A stretch of DNA of 64,000 nucleotides from Cellulophaga sp. Hel_I_12 (GCF_000799565.1 NZ_JUHB01000001.1:372001-436000), one strand, 5' to 3'; positions 34,238-43,448 are shown, numbered from the stretch's first letter. Notes: a model not told the origin generated them from the letters alone. A program made the numbers and translations.

Positions 34238-34540
34238 ATGGCACCACAACAACATTGTAAGCATTGTAACTAAGCCCTACAGGGTAGGACCGATAAAAAA
34301 TTCTGTAACCTACACTGTAAAAATGCCTACCAATTCAACCTCGCTAAAGAACAACCAGAACGATTTTATAATAGTGTAGACAATCAGTTGAAGCTTAACC
34401 GCAAGGCCAGAACTGATCAATGTAATGAGATTTGATGCTAATTTTTTACCCACTTTTGGAATAATCAAAAAGGAGAAGTCTACCTGATGGTGTATGAATA
34501 TGGTTTTATGAAAATAAAAGAGCAAACTAATGAAAAGTAG
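34238..34540 (+). pseudogene. Decayed zinc-ribbon (DUF2116-type) protein
   Basis: From the ATG at 34238 the text reads CKHCN, a TAA stop, then ALQGRTDKKFCNLHCKNAYQFN, the CxxC...CxxxC Zn-ribbon of a common small Bacteroidota protein. A second part in another frame (FFTHFWNNQKGEVYLMVYEYGF, ending at 34540) matches the usual C-terminal GxVYYF.YDYGY region. One stop and at least one frameshift mean it is inactive. It lies just left of the mobile element, on the chromosomal side. The 190 bp between the L,D-transpeptidase and this remnant show nothing else. Confidence 0.7.
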
Positions 34541-34621
34541 GCATTAGTACTCTGGCAAGAATAAATGAATTAGCCCCTTTTAGATGGATATTAAATGATA
34601 TTAATTAATATCATAAAAAAT

Positions 34622-34656
34622 AAAAAACCCTGTAAATCAACGATTTACAGGGTTTT
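34622..34656. terminator. Original tRNA-Ser terminator, displaced by the element
   Basis: A near-perfect hairpin: AAAAACCCTGTAAATC, loop AACG, GATTTACAGGGTTTTT. It lies 24 bp left of the 13-bp tRNA-end repeat, the place expected for the terminator of tRNA-Ser before insertion. A similar hairpin now serves the tRNA at 58326-58359. Confidence 0.8.
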
Positions 34657-34679
34657 TGGTGCCTTTTAAAGGACTTTTC

Positions 34680-34692
34680 GCGGAGAAAGAGG
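34680..34692 (+). repeat. attL, direct repeat of the tRNA-Ser 3' end
   Basis: GCGGAGAAAGAGG, identical to 58382-58394 inside tRNA-Ser. Marks the left boundary of the ~23.7 kb integrated element. Confidence 0.82.
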
Positions 34693-34754
34693 AACTATCC
34701 GTAATCTTATTTTTACTTATTTTATTGGGTTTATGGGAGGTCATTTTAGGTATA

Positions 34755-34774
34755 TACGCACCGAATTACGCACC
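34755..34774. repeat. Candidate left arm-type integrase sites
   Basis: TACGCACCGAAT (34755-34766), followed directly by TACGCACC (34767-34774). The 12-mer recurs at the right end (58262-58273) and inverted at 58233-58244. Repeats confined to the two ends of an integrase element are probably arm-binding sites. Confidence 0.65.
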
Positions 34775-35039
34775 TATATTATTTATTCATCTAATTAAAT
34801 TCAAAACATACTAAATTATCTCAAAAATTATAAAGTGTTTTTCTCTAAAATAATCTCAATAGTTTACTCTTAATAAAATACATCAATTTTTAGTTTAGTT
34901 TAATCGTTTTTTTAAACCTCTTTTTGAAAAAATATTAATCCTTACTTGTTTTTAAATTCAATAGACAAATGCCATAATTTTCCCTGAAATATTTCCTGTC
35001 TATTATGTTCTTTTGTAATAACTTTCAATAGACTTTTAA
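34775..35039. other. AT-rich left end of the element, no gene
   Basis: About 265 bp of very AT-rich sequence between the arm-type sites and the remnant at 35040; no ORF, RNA or repeat that I can support. Confidence 0.5.
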
Positions 35040-35240
35040 CTTGAGGGGTAGTTGGGGGGTACTTGGGGGGTTAGTTGTTCGAAAGCAGGAAATTCTAAAT
35101 CCTTGTAAACTCTCATCAATTCCTTATTTATAACACTATAAAAATTGTATTTCTCAAAAATTAAATTTTGTCCAACCACTTACTCGGTAACTTGCTCGGT
35201 AACTTGTTCGGTAACTTGTTCGGTTGCGTGACCGGGTTAT
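35040..35240 (-). pseudogene. Remnant with QVTE repeats and TPQVPPNYPSS tail
   Basis: Read on the minus strand, one frame gives ATEQVTEQVTEQVTE, a TAA, then VVGQNLIFEKYNFYSV...LEFPAFEQLTPQVPPNYPSS and a stop. The QVTE units come from a 4 x 12-bp tandem repeat at 35179-35226; the Pro tail accounts for the G-runs on the plus strand. Such TEQV/TPQV low-complexity linkers are common in Bacteroidota helix-turn-helix or AlbA-type proteins, so this is likely the end of a decayed gene. No start codon is left for the repeat part. Confidence 0.4.
35179..35226. repeat. 12-bp tandem repeat, four units
   Basis: CTTACTCGGTAA, CTTGCTCGGTAA, CTTGTTCGGTAA, CTTGTTCGGTTG in direct tandem. In-frame with the QVTE remnant on the minus strand, so probably coding in origin rather than replication iterons. 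Confidence 0.75.
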
Positions 35241-35290
35241 GTGGAAAGGAGTATGTTATATAAAAAATGATCGAAAAAATTATAATCAGA

Positions 35291-36187
35291 TTAACCCATA
35301 AGTAAACTTTCTAGTTCCTTCAAATTGGAGTTATGCTTTTCCGGATTATTTTCCTTAAGTGCTAGCAAGTTTTGAAACTTCCATTGTATGGCTGGAAACT
35401 TTTCAAAATAATAAACACTCCAATCAGGGGAAGCATTTTTAAAATTTATTATAAAATTTTTATCACTTTTAGTTAGTCCTACTTGTACAACTTCAATTAG
35501 TTTTTTTCGAGTTTGCTCAAAATCCGCATACGAAAAAGGTTGTTCTGTCATACCCATAAATTGGTTTGCAAAAGCTTGTTCTTGATTTATCAAATTAGGA
35601 AATAGTATTTCTTTAATAGGTCTTTTACTGCTTAACAATGTGAACAAGAACCCTACTTTTATTTCTTCTGTAAATCCTTCATTTTCTAGTAAATCCTTTA
35701 CATCAAATAAATCTCTTGGATGTTGTCTATCCAATGCTGCCACTATTTTTCCACCATACAACTGTCCAAACGATACTCCTTGAATTGAACAAAAGGCATC
35801 GAAATCTTCTTGCGCTTTATCACATAAAACCAAAGCACTAGTATCACCTATCAAGCCCCTGATACCTTGATTTACTTCAATTTTAATTAAAGCATCTTTA
35901 TTACTTATTTGTAATTTTAGTTTGTCTTTTTCATGTACTACCAATAAATTTGGAAAAATTATATTCAGACGTCTCTTTATTTCATCTAAAGCATTATTAA
36001 TTTTAGTAAAAGACGTTATTCTATCTTCTATAGGTATATATGTTAAATCAATATCAACTGACAACCTAGGCATATCCCTTACAAATAAATTGATAGCAGT
36101 TCCTCCATGAAGCGCAAAACACTTTTCTTTTGCTACCTCAGGAATTACGCTTAATAGTAAACGTACTTGGTTTTTATAATTATTCAT
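35291..36187 (-). CDS. abiEii: AbiEii/AbiGii-family nucleotidyltransferase toxin
   Basis: 298 residues. The N-terminal nucleotidyltransferase core has ALHGGTAINLFVRDMPRLSVDIDLTYIP: the GGT(A/T) loop and the D-x-D metal ligands (SVDIDL). KLKLQISNKDALIKIEVN supplies the third acidic strand, and YGGKIVAALDRQHPRDLFDVKDLL is the conserved AbiEii motif. In the family this toxin transfers nucleotides to tRNA or other targets and causes abortive infection or growth arrest. The start overlaps the antitoxin gene by 8 bp, so the pair is translationally coupled. Confidence 0.92.
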   Translation of the reverse strand: MNNYKNQVRLLLSVIPEVAKEKCFALHGGTAINLFVRDMPRLSVDIDLTYIPIEDRITSFTKINNALDEIKRRLNIIFPNLLVVHEKDKLKLQISNKDALIKIEVNQGIRGLIGDTSALVLCDKAQEDFDAFCSIQGVSFGQLYGGKIVAALDRQHPRDLFDVKDLLENEGFTEEIKVGFLFTLLSSKRPIKEILFPNLINQEQAFANQFMGMTEQPFSYADFEQTRKKLIEVVQVGLTKSDKNFIINFKNASPDWSVYYFEKFPAIQWKFQNLLALKENNPEKHNSNLKELESLLMG

Positions 36188-36947
36188 CCACCAAATTTTT
36201 AGGAATCGTTATTTTATATTCTGGGTTATACACACCATCAACAACGATTTGTCGTTTCCCTTTTCCTAAGTCAATATTCTCAACTTTTACAAATTCTAGC
36301 CACGGATGTTGACACTTATTAGCCAGATATAAAAACAATCGTTTTACTTTTACGGATGTACAAGATTCTAGCAGTTGTTGTACTTGATTAGGACGTAAAT
36401 TATTTAACCCTTCCATAAGCTCATAGCATTCTTTTAAATCTTGCTTTTTAGGAGCTAAATACAAACACTCCATGATTGCTCGTGCTGCACCCGATACTTT
36501 AATAGAAAATCCATTAACTTCTATTTCTGTCAAACCAATATCAGCAGGCAGAAATGACGTAGAATAATAATTTATCTCCATACCCCAATTATAATTTTTC
36601 AACCAAGAAGGGATGCGCTCATTTTCATCTCCAAAAAGTGTAAACTGCTGTCTTGAAAATTCTAGATAATGAGCCTTTCCTAAAAGATTTAAAGCTGATT
36701 TGCCACCTGGATGTATACTGACCTTACCTTGCGATTGCAAAGCAAATACGGCTCCTTCGATGGTTGCAGTGTCACCGCTTTTTACAAAAGCTCCATTATT
36801 TAAAGGGGTTATCCAATTGCTTTTTTTATATCTACTCAATAACTGATCAGAATACCCATTCGCTACTAACCATGAAGTAAGATACACGGCATTCTGTGGC
36901 CAATCTTGCAAAAGAGCGTTTATTTTTTGTTCTTTTTCTAAACTCAT
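36180..36947 (-). CDS. abiEi: AbiEi-family antitoxin/transcriptional regulator
   Basis: About 255 residues from MSLEKEQKIN at 36947; the upstream ATG at 36977 gives an unconserved tail. The N-terminal wHTH (about 5-45: INALLQDWPQNAVYLTSWLVANGYSDQLLSRYKKSNWI) is followed by the AbiEi C-terminal domain (GGKSALNLLG..., INYYSTSFLP, SGAARAIMECLYL). AbiEi proteins repress their own promoter and block the AbiEii toxin without direct binding (type IV system). The gene order antitoxin-toxin is canonical. Confidence 0.9.
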   Translation of the reverse strand: MSLEKEQKINALLQDWPQNAVYLTSWLVANGYSDQLLSRYKKSNWITPLNNGAFVKSGDTATIEGAVFALQSQGKVSIHPGGKSALNLLGKAHYLEFSRQQFTLFGDENERIPSWLKNYNWGMEINYYSTSFLPADIGLTEIEVNGFSIKVSGAARAIMECLYLAPKKQDLKECYELMEGLNNLRPNQVQQLLESCTSVKVKRLFLYLANKCQHPWLEFVKVENIDLGKGKRQIVVDGVYNPEYKITIPKNLVDE

Positions 36948-37133
36948 AGTATAGTTTTTAGGAAAATTATAAACCAAATATATGAAGTAGTTTATAATTA
37001 TTTAAATTTATAAACTATTAGTTTAGTTTTTTAATAAAAAATAAACTCAAGTTGTTAGATTTAATCTTCTAATAAAAATGCTAAATACAGTGATTCCATG
37101 ATAATATATGCATTTTATTGTATTACCTCTTAT

Positions 37134-37170
37134 GTAACAATAAGACCTAAAAATCGGGGTCTATTGTTAC
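37134..37170. terminator. Long hairpin between AbiE and the GIY-YIG operon
   Basis: GTAACAATAAGACC ... GGTCTATTGTTAC pairs over 13 bp with one bulged A and a 10-nt loop. It lies 40 bp after the last gene of the restriction-like operon (both leftward); no T-run follows directly, so it could be a terminator or an operator. Confidence 0.5.
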
Positions 37171-37209
37171 ACGAATGGTAAAGGTGGCTTAAGTACAAAT
37201 CCCCTCTAT

Positions 37210-38421
37210 TTATCTTTTAATCAATGCCTTAATATTACTATCATATTTATAGTTTACAATTTCTTCTGATTCTAATAATCGAAATGCTTTTTGAATTATA
37301 GGCAAAGGCACAACGAACCATTCTCTAGGTGTCATTCTTCTTCCAGTATCATCGTTAATATCTATGTTTAAACAAGCCTCTGCAAAAAAGCGGTGGATTA
37401 ACAGTTCAAACTTTTGGGTATTCATATTATAGGTTTTATATGCATCAATAATTGTTACATCTGCAAATAAATAAGTTGGTTCTTTATATGCATTTTTAAT
37501 ACGCTTTGGAACAGGAACAGTAGAATATCCAATCTTATACAAATCCTTTATAGTAGCTATATCTTTGTGATTGGATTTAGATTTAAGAACGTAAATCCAT
37601 CCAGTCTGAACATCTTCTTCATTTACAGAATTTACGTTATCAAATAATTCTTTTTCTATTTCCGTTTCGGTATGTGAAACAATTTTACCATCATTATCTT
37701 TATGTAAAAGAGCTTTGTCCAATGAGCGATAAAGCATATTACTCATTGTCCCATTTTCAAAAATGATACGTGTACGCCCATCCTTACGAAGTCTATCACC
37801 AGAAGGAAGTGTGACATTATCAGTTTCAATATTTGCTTCTTCTAAAAACAATAACACGCCGTTTAGAACATAATAAGAACCTGCTTTTAAATTTTTATCA
37901 GCGTTTTCATATGTAAATAACCGTCTTTTGCCTTGCTTTAATTCTTCATGGACCTTTTTAAACATTGATTCGTAGGACAAAAACTCCTTATCCTTCATTG
38001 CTTTTCTTTGAGCTACAAAATCAGATTCTGCTCTTTCTGTGGAGCTTGGCACGTTAGTTAACTTAAAAATAGATAATGTTTCTTCGGTGTCTAAAATTCC
38101 TAAATCGTCATCGTTTAAAATATCTGCTACCGATTTTATTTCTTCTTTTGTATTTAAAAGGTTATGCGTGTCATAGGATTTGAGAATTTCTACTTTTTTT
38201 GAATCTTTGCGTAATGCTTTTAATCTTGATAGTAATTTAAATTCAGTGACATTAGTTGCTTCTGGTTCTCTGTTGTTTTTTTCAAAAAAGGCATTAATTT
38301 CTTGGAACGATTCAATCAATCGTTCATCTTCCGTTTTTACATTAGATTCTTTTGCCTTGGAATCTAATATTCCAAACTCATCATCATTGAATATATCTTC
38401 TAATGTTTTCTTTTTATCCAT
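37210..38421 (-). CDS. GIY-YIG (T5orf172-type) nuclease domain protein
   Basis: 403 residues. The N-terminal two thirds are charged and hold two similar short motifs (FNDDEFGILDSK at about 12 and LNDDDLGILDTE at about 108). The C-terminal domain (about 275-385) is a T5orf172/GIY-YIG fold: GWIYVLKS, LYKIGYST, KRIKNAY, and catalytic-type Glu in KFELLIHRFF, ending REWFVVPL. Third gene of a methyltransferase-helicase-nuclease unit, overlapping the helicase gene by 8 bp. It is the likely DNA-cutting subunit. Confidence 0.82.
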   Translation of the reverse strand: MDKKKTLEDIFNDDEFGILDSKAKESNVKTEDERLIESFQEINAFFEKNNREPEATNVTEFKLLSRLKALRKDSKKVEILKSYDTHNLLNTKEEIKSVADILNDDDLGILDTEETLSIFKLTNVPSSTERAESDFVAQRKAMKDKEFLSYESMFKKVHEELKQGKRRLFTYENADKNLKAGSYYVLNGVLLFLEEANIETDNVTLPSGDRLRKDGRTRIIFENGTMSNMLYRSLDKALLHKDNDGKIVSHTETEIEKELFDNVNSVNEEDVQTGWIYVLKSKSNHKDIATIKDLYKIGYSTVPVPKRIKNAYKEPTYLFADVTIIDAYKTYNMNTQKFELLIHRFFAEACLNIDINDDTGRRMTPREWFVVPLPIIQKAFRLLESEEIVNYKYDSNIKALIKR

Positions 38422-40357
38422 TAGTTGCTGCTTTACGCTTTTGTTCTTTTAAAAATATAATGGCTTCTGCTAAACGTCTTTCTTGTGGGTCGAATGCTTG
38501 TATGCTTGGTTGTTCTCCTGTTTTTGCTATCCAGTTTTTAATTTTGGGCCATAAAATGATAGCTTCTTCTTCGGTCATTTGAATTCTAGTGGCATCAATA
38601 GTTTCTTGAATGGCTTTAAAAACAGAAGCCGTAACCGATTTCGATAGAATTTCAAATGCTTTTTGAAATGGGTTAATAGTGTCTATTAAATCAATATTTA
38701 TATCGTCAATATTTACAAAGCTATCAGCCATTCGTATAAAACGTTTATCTCCAACTTCTTCAATCGTTCCGTTTTTAATAACGGAATCTACCACAATATG
38801 TTGACGTACCGATTCAACTTCTTCGTCGGTTAAATCTGGATAAGTTTCTTTAATGATTTTAGGTATTAAAACTTTATTAATCACTTCGGGGTCTACATTG
38901 CCAGGCATGGCTTTAAGCATTTGGTCATCCTGCATAATTTTAGCCTTCAAGTCATTAATATCACTTTCAATGATATCTTTTGCTCTTTGCGAACTTGGTA
39001 ATTTGAATCCTCGTATTTTTATATAATCCTCACCGTCTTCCTCAACACCATCTAGTTCATCTTCTTCTGGAAATTTAGGTTTAAACTTAAAATTGGGTGC
39101 TAAAACCTGTTCCATTAGTAAAGATGCTGTGATGGCTTTGAGCATATTGTTTACAGATAATTTAACCAAATCATCTTCGGCATCGGGTTGTGCAATTAAA
39201 TTGGTAAACTGCGAATGGGTTTTGTTTTCACTATCTCTTGTTGCCCTGCCAATAATTTGAATAATTTCCGTTAATGAACCTCTATAACCAACCGTTAATG
39301 CATGTTCGCAATATGGCCAATCAAAGCCCTCTTTAGCCATCCCTAAAGCAATAATAATATCTATATCATCAACACTGGAAACTTTGCGTAAATACTCTTG
39401 TATTTTGTCTCTATCCTTTTGGTTATCGTGAACTAAATCTGCAATCTTTAACGTTTTACCTGTGGTTTTACTTATCACATATAAAACGCCTGTATCTGGG
39501 TCTTGGTAATCCAACTCACCAATGCTATCGATAATTCTATTGACTTCTTCATATTTATCTTTTGTAGATTCACCAGAATTGACACTTGGAATATGAATGA
39601 TTGTCTTTTTATTTTCGTCCAATATTTCATTAATGGCTGATGTATATCGACCTTGGTAAAAATGATAGCCAATCCCTAACGACTTTAAATAATTATACCC
39701 ATTTAGTTGTTGGTAATAATCGTATTTAACCTTTATAAACTTTGCTTCATCTTCGGGTAATAAAATAGGCACACTATCGCCTCTAAAAAACGAGCCTGTC
39801 ATGGCTACTACATGTACATTAGATTTTTCCATGACACTGCTTAAAACAATCCCTAATTTATTATCGCCATCTACAGAGACGTGATGAAATTCATCTATTG
39901 CTAACAAACAATCATTCAATTGTTTTTCATCTATGGCTTCAAATGCAAAACGCAAGGTAGCGTGAGTACATATAAGTATTTTTTCTTCACTTTCTAAAAA
40001 GTTTAAGAATGCAGTTACCTTACTTTTTTCTACACCGGGTGTGCATAAATTATATCTTGGGTTAGGCTCCCAATCTGCAAAAAATCCATGTTTTTTTAAG
40101 TCTGTTTTAGCAAAGGAACTACCAATTGAGCGTTCTGGCACTGCAACAATTACTTTTTTAATACCTTGATTTACTAATTTATCTAACCCAATAAACATTA
40201 AGGCACGCGATTTACCTGAAGCTGGTGGTGCTTTAATTAACAAATATTGAGCAGTACGAGCCTCAAATGCTTTTTGTTGCATTTCTCGCATACCATATTC
40301 GTTGGTCTTTTTACTTTTTCCTGTTTGTTGATAGGTAACGTGTACGATGTCTGGCAT
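38414..40357 (-). CDS. DEAD/DEAH superfamily 2 helicase of a restriction-like system
   Basis: 647 residues. Walker A is in KAPPASGKSRALMF (about 43-56), motif II DEFHH, motif III MTGSF, and motif VI QIIGRATRDS (about 365-375). The C-terminal 250 residues are helical with no recognised domain. It sits between the methyltransferase (3-bp spacer) and the nuclease (8-bp overlap), so all three are co-translated. It probably translocates or remodels DNA for cleavage, as Res-type subunits do, but carries no nuclease motif of its own that I can see. Confidence 0.88.
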   Translation of the reverse strand: MPDIVHVTYQQTGKSKKTNEYGMREMQQKAFEARTAQYLLIKAPPASGKSRALMFIGLDKLVNQGIKKVIVAVPERSIGSSFAKTDLKKHGFFADWEPNPRYNLCTPGVEKSKVTAFLNFLESEEKILICTHATLRFAFEAIDEKQLNDCLLAIDEFHHVSVDGDNKLGIVLSSVMEKSNVHVVAMTGSFFRGDSVPILLPEDEAKFIKVKYDYYQQLNGYNYLKSLGIGYHFYQGRYTSAINEILDENKKTIIHIPSVNSGESTKDKYEEVNRIIDSIGELDYQDPDTGVLYVISKTTGKTLKIADLVHDNQKDRDKIQEYLRKVSSVDDIDIIIALGMAKEGFDWPYCEHALTVGYRGSLTEIIQIIGRATRDSENKTHSQFTNLIAQPDAEDDLVKLSVNNMLKAITASLLMEQVLAPNFKFKPKFPEEDELDGVEEDGEDYIKIRGFKLPSSQRAKDIIESDINDLKAKIMQDDQMLKAMPGNVDPEVINKVLIPKIIKETYPDLTDEEVESVRQHIVVDSVIKNGTIEEVGDKRFIRMADSFVNIDDINIDLIDTINPFQKAFEILSKSVTASVFKAIQETIDATRIQMTEEEAIILWPKIKNWIAKTGEQPSIQAFDPQERRLAEAIIFLKEQKRKAATNG

Positions 40358-40360
40358 ATA

Positions 40361-43054
40361 TTAGGCTTTCTTTTTACGTGTTTGTTTTGGCTTCTCCATC
40401 AATGTATTTTTATTTATCATTTTTTCATATTCCTTAAAAAGATATTCTAAACGCTCTGTATCACTTTCAAAAGGTTTTAAACGATAACAACGCTCTATGG
40501 CTAAATCTAATTGATGATGTGCTCCTTTTAAGCCTTTAGGCATTTTATTGGAGTCATATAACTGTGCTAACGTTTTACCTGAATGTTTTTCTCTTTCTTC
40601 TAACACTTCAAAAACGTGCAGATTAATTTGTTCTTTTTGTTTTTTAGTGATTTCTGGAAAGGGAAAGGTATTATAGCAAATAGATGAAGAATAGCGTATT
40701 CGACTATCTAATCTACCACCAACTGTTTTAACCCAACACATATGCATTTTTGAGTTGATTACACCAAACAACCAAGGTTCAGGGTTATAAACAGCTTGAG
40801 CTGAAGCATAAATAACTGGGCCTTCTTCTATAAAACCAATAGGTATATAATCTCTTTCTTCCGAAGTAACACAAGGTATTAGTAAGCAAGGTTGAGAATA
40901 ATATCTATCTTCTGCAAACTTATAAGGAGTTTCAGCTAACTGAATTGTTGCAATCTTTGTACTCGCTTCTCTCATTTTTTTGACACCAAGAAGTCTTCTT
41001 TCAATTTCTTTTTCGTTAATAATATCTTCAATATTATCTTCAGTTATATATAAACACCATCGTTTAATATCTTTTATCAATTCTTGAGCACCAATAAATT
41101 CTTTTATTATAGGTTTTAACTTTTCATTTTTGGATAGTTTATAATATTCTGTTTCCTCTAATAATAAAAAACCTCCATCGGCTGGGATACTTCCTTTTAT
41201 CATTTTCGGTAAATTACTAATTGAATTTGTCATTCTACCAACTTGAATATTAGGACCATCGACTAAATAAGCATTAATATTTTGAACAAGTTTCTTTGTT
41301 TTCCCGTTTAATATATATTTATCATCTTTTGAAAGATTTCTAATTCCAATAACAACAACAGTTACGCCAGCATTCCCTTTTGCATTATTTGTCCACTTAA
41401 AAGCTTCATAAGCAAAGAATATTTCTTTATTATTCAATAAGTTATTCCATAATATACTTAATTGGTCGCCTTGACATATGGAATTTGTTGTTACGAAAGC
41501 GTATTTTGCATTAAAGGAATTTATATATTGAGATGCTATATAAAACCAAGCAGATATATAATCAAGTGATTTATAATTTTTTAAGCCTCTAAAGACAAAA
41601 GCCATATCTTGTTTGTGCTCTTTCTTTTGATTTCGAGTACCATAGTAAGGTGGATTGCCAAGTATAAAAACTTCATCCACTAAATCAATTGGACAAACTG
41701 CTTTCCAATCAATTCGAATGGCATTCCCTTGTGTAATATGCCCCGCTTCTTTTAAAGGTAAAATAGGTTTGGCTTTACCAAAATCAAATAATTCATCAAT
41801 AAAAAACTTGTTCATTTGGTGTTCTGCTAACCATAAGGAGAGGATGGCCATTTCGTGTGCAAAATCGTCTAACTCTATACCGTAAAATTGGGAGAGTTTA
41901 ACTTCGGTAAATACAAATGAGTATTGCGGCTCTAACTCATTTATTTGTTGCCAAATTTTTATTTCTAACTTTCGCAATTCCTTGTAGGCAATAATTAAAA
42001 AATTACCGCTACCACAAGCAGGGTCGAATATTTTTAGTTTGGATAGTCTGTAAATTAATTGGCGTAATTTTTTGGTATTGTCTTTGTGTTTTTCAAACTC
42101 TTCATACAATTCGTTTAAAAATAAAGGCTCTATCACCTTCATAATATTAGGCACAGAGGTATAATGCATCCCTAAACCACTACGATAAGCAGGATTTACC
42201 ACCGCTTGTATCATGGAACCAAAAATATCTGGGTTTATTTCGCTCCAATTTAGGTCGGCGCACTCCATAATAATCTTGCGTGCTTCTTTAGTGAATTTTG
42301 GAGACACAATAGTATCTTTAAATAGTCCACCATTTACATATGGGAATTCTTTAAAATGTGATGCTTCCTTGCTATTGTCTTGTGTGTTAAGCACCTTAAA
42401 CAATCTATCTAAAAAAATATTCACATCAGAGCCATCCTCTTTAGTATGTTGAGACAAGGTATCTGTGAACATACCCTCAATAGGGAAAATATCGGTGTCT
42501 TCAGCAAAAAAGCAAAAGAGTAACCGTGATAAAAAGATATTTAGGTTGTGACCACCATCATCATAAATATTAGGGTTTTCAGTAACCAGAATATCATAGA
42601 GTTTTGCCATTTTATAGGAGGCTTTCCTATCTGCAAAATTCTCATTTTTTTGAGAATATTTTTCTTGACCTGCCCAAGGTAAAAAGAAACTAAAATGTTT
42701 ATGAATGTCTAGAATAGGGGTGTCTAGTGCTAAACCAGTTCTTATGTCTTTTGCAAGAAGTGTTTTATAATCGGTTACAATTACAAAACGAGGGTTATGT
42801 TTTAAGGATTCAGGGTCTTTGGTTAACTCATCAATAGTGTTAAGTAGCGTTCCAGATTCTACTTCTTTAAAAAGCATTTTGCTTTTATAAAGCACTTCAC
42901 CTTTTATATTAGATAAGTTAAAATCGCCTTTTTTTAATCGAGTTATCGAGGTTTTAGAAATACCGTATGCTTGAAGCAAATCGAATACAAATTCTTCTTT
43001 GTTAAAGTTTGCAACTAAAGCGGTGACGTTTTTTTCTATTTGAGATGCGTTCAC
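40361..43054 (-). CDS. Class I SAM-dependent DNA methyltransferase, MmeI-like layout
   Basis: 897 residues. An N-terminal helical region (ITRLKKGDFNLSNIKGEVLYKSKMLF) precedes an MmeI-like helical spacer; the N6-adenine methyltransferase motifs are DPACGSGNFLI (about 335, motif I) and NPPYYGTR (about 485, motif IV). A C-terminal target-recognition part follows (GGRLDSRIRYSSSICYNTFPFP, as in MmeI-type proteins). In true type IIL/IIG enzymes the N-terminus carries a PD-ExK nuclease; I see none, consistent with a separate GIY-YIG nuclease. First gene of the three-gene leftward operon. Confidence 0.88.
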   Translation of the reverse strand: MNASQIEKNVTALVANFNKEEFVFDLLQAYGISKTSITRLKKGDFNLSNIKGEVLYKSKMLFKEVESGTLLNTIDELTKDPESLKHNPRFVIVTDYKTLLAKDIRTGLALDTPILDIHKHFSFFLPWAGQEKYSQKNENFADRKASYKMAKLYDILVTENPNIYDDGGHNLNIFLSRLLFCFFAEDTDIFPIEGMFTDTLSQHTKEDGSDVNIFLDRLFKVLNTQDNSKEASHFKEFPYVNGGLFKDTIVSPKFTKEARKIIMECADLNWSEINPDIFGSMIQAVVNPAYRSGLGMHYTSVPNIMKVIEPLFLNELYEEFEKHKDNTKKLRQLIYRLSKLKIFDPACGSGNFLIIAYKELRKLEIKIWQQINELEPQYSFVFTEVKLSQFYGIELDDFAHEMAILSLWLAEHQMNKFFIDELFDFGKAKPILPLKEAGHITQGNAIRIDWKAVCPIDLVDEVFILGNPPYYGTRNQKKEHKQDMAFVFRGLKNYKSLDYISAWFYIASQYINSFNAKYAFVTTNSICQGDQLSILWNNLLNNKEIFFAYEAFKWTNNAKGNAGVTVVVIGIRNLSKDDKYILNGKTKKLVQNINAYLVDGPNIQVGRMTNSISNLPKMIKGSIPADGGFLLLEETEYYKLSKNEKLKPIIKEFIGAQELIKDIKRWCLYITEDNIEDIINEKEIERRLLGVKKMREASTKIATIQLAETPYKFAEDRYYSQPCLLIPCVTSEERDYIPIGFIEEGPVIYASAQAVYNPEPWLFGVINSKMHMCWVKTVGGRLDSRIRYSSSICYNTFPFPEITKKQKEQINLHVFEVLEEREKHSGKTLAQLYDSNKMPKGLKGAHHQLDLAIERCYRLKPFESDTERLEYLFKEYEKMINKNTLMEKPKQTRKKKA

Positions 43055-43129
43055 TAGTTTGTTTAGGTTTAGCTTGGTTTAGAGTTTTAAAATCTTCTTT
43101 AATAATTCAATTATAAAAACTGAATTATG

Positions 43130-43348
43130 TTACTCTTTAGGTAAGTAAAGATCTTTAAAAATTTCTTTAAAAATTTCCCCCGGATCAATATCAATGGCCA
43201 AAGCAATTAAATAAAGTTCATCTGCTCGAAGTTTAGTTGATTCATTAGAACTCAATTGCGACAGTCTAGCCTGACTTATTCCTGTACGCCTGGATACCAT
43301 AGCTCTATTCACTGATTTTTTAGTAAAATATAACCCTAAAGTTGTCAT
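43130..43348 (-). CDS. XRE-family transcriptional regulator
   Basis: 72 residues, a single HTH_3-type domain: SVNRAMVSRRTGISQARLSQLSSN (helix-turn-helix at about 12-35), then LRADELYLIALAIDIDPGEIFKEIF. It lies 75 bp upstream of the methyltransferase gene on the same strand, the place of a controller (C) protein in restriction-modification loci. It probably sets the timing of the restriction-like operon, and its divergent neighbour may share the operator. Confidence 0.88.
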   Translation of the reverse strand: MTTLGLYFTKKSVNRAMVSRRTGISQARLSQLSSNESTKLRADELYLIALAIDIDPGEIFKEIFKDLYLPKE

Positions 43349-43416
43349 AAATATTTCGATTTTTTATAGATAAATATACTTTGAATATAGAAAAATGTAG
43401 AATTTCTAAAGTTTAA

Positions 43417-43448
43417 TTTTGAATTTTGATAGATTATATATAGATTTG
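43417..43448 (+). promoter_or_regulatory. Flavobacterial promoter for HEPN gene
   Basis: TTTTG at 43417-43421 (the -33 type element), then 19 bp, then TAGATTTG (43441-43448), which fits TAnnTTTG. The ATG is at 43496. No FNR-like box is present, unlike the host island. Confidence 0.55.

Noticed and set aside
35044..35071. G-runs that could form a G-quadruplex or an origin signal
   Set aside because: They are the complement of codons for TPQVPPNYP in a decayed minus-strand gene; only three separate runs are present.
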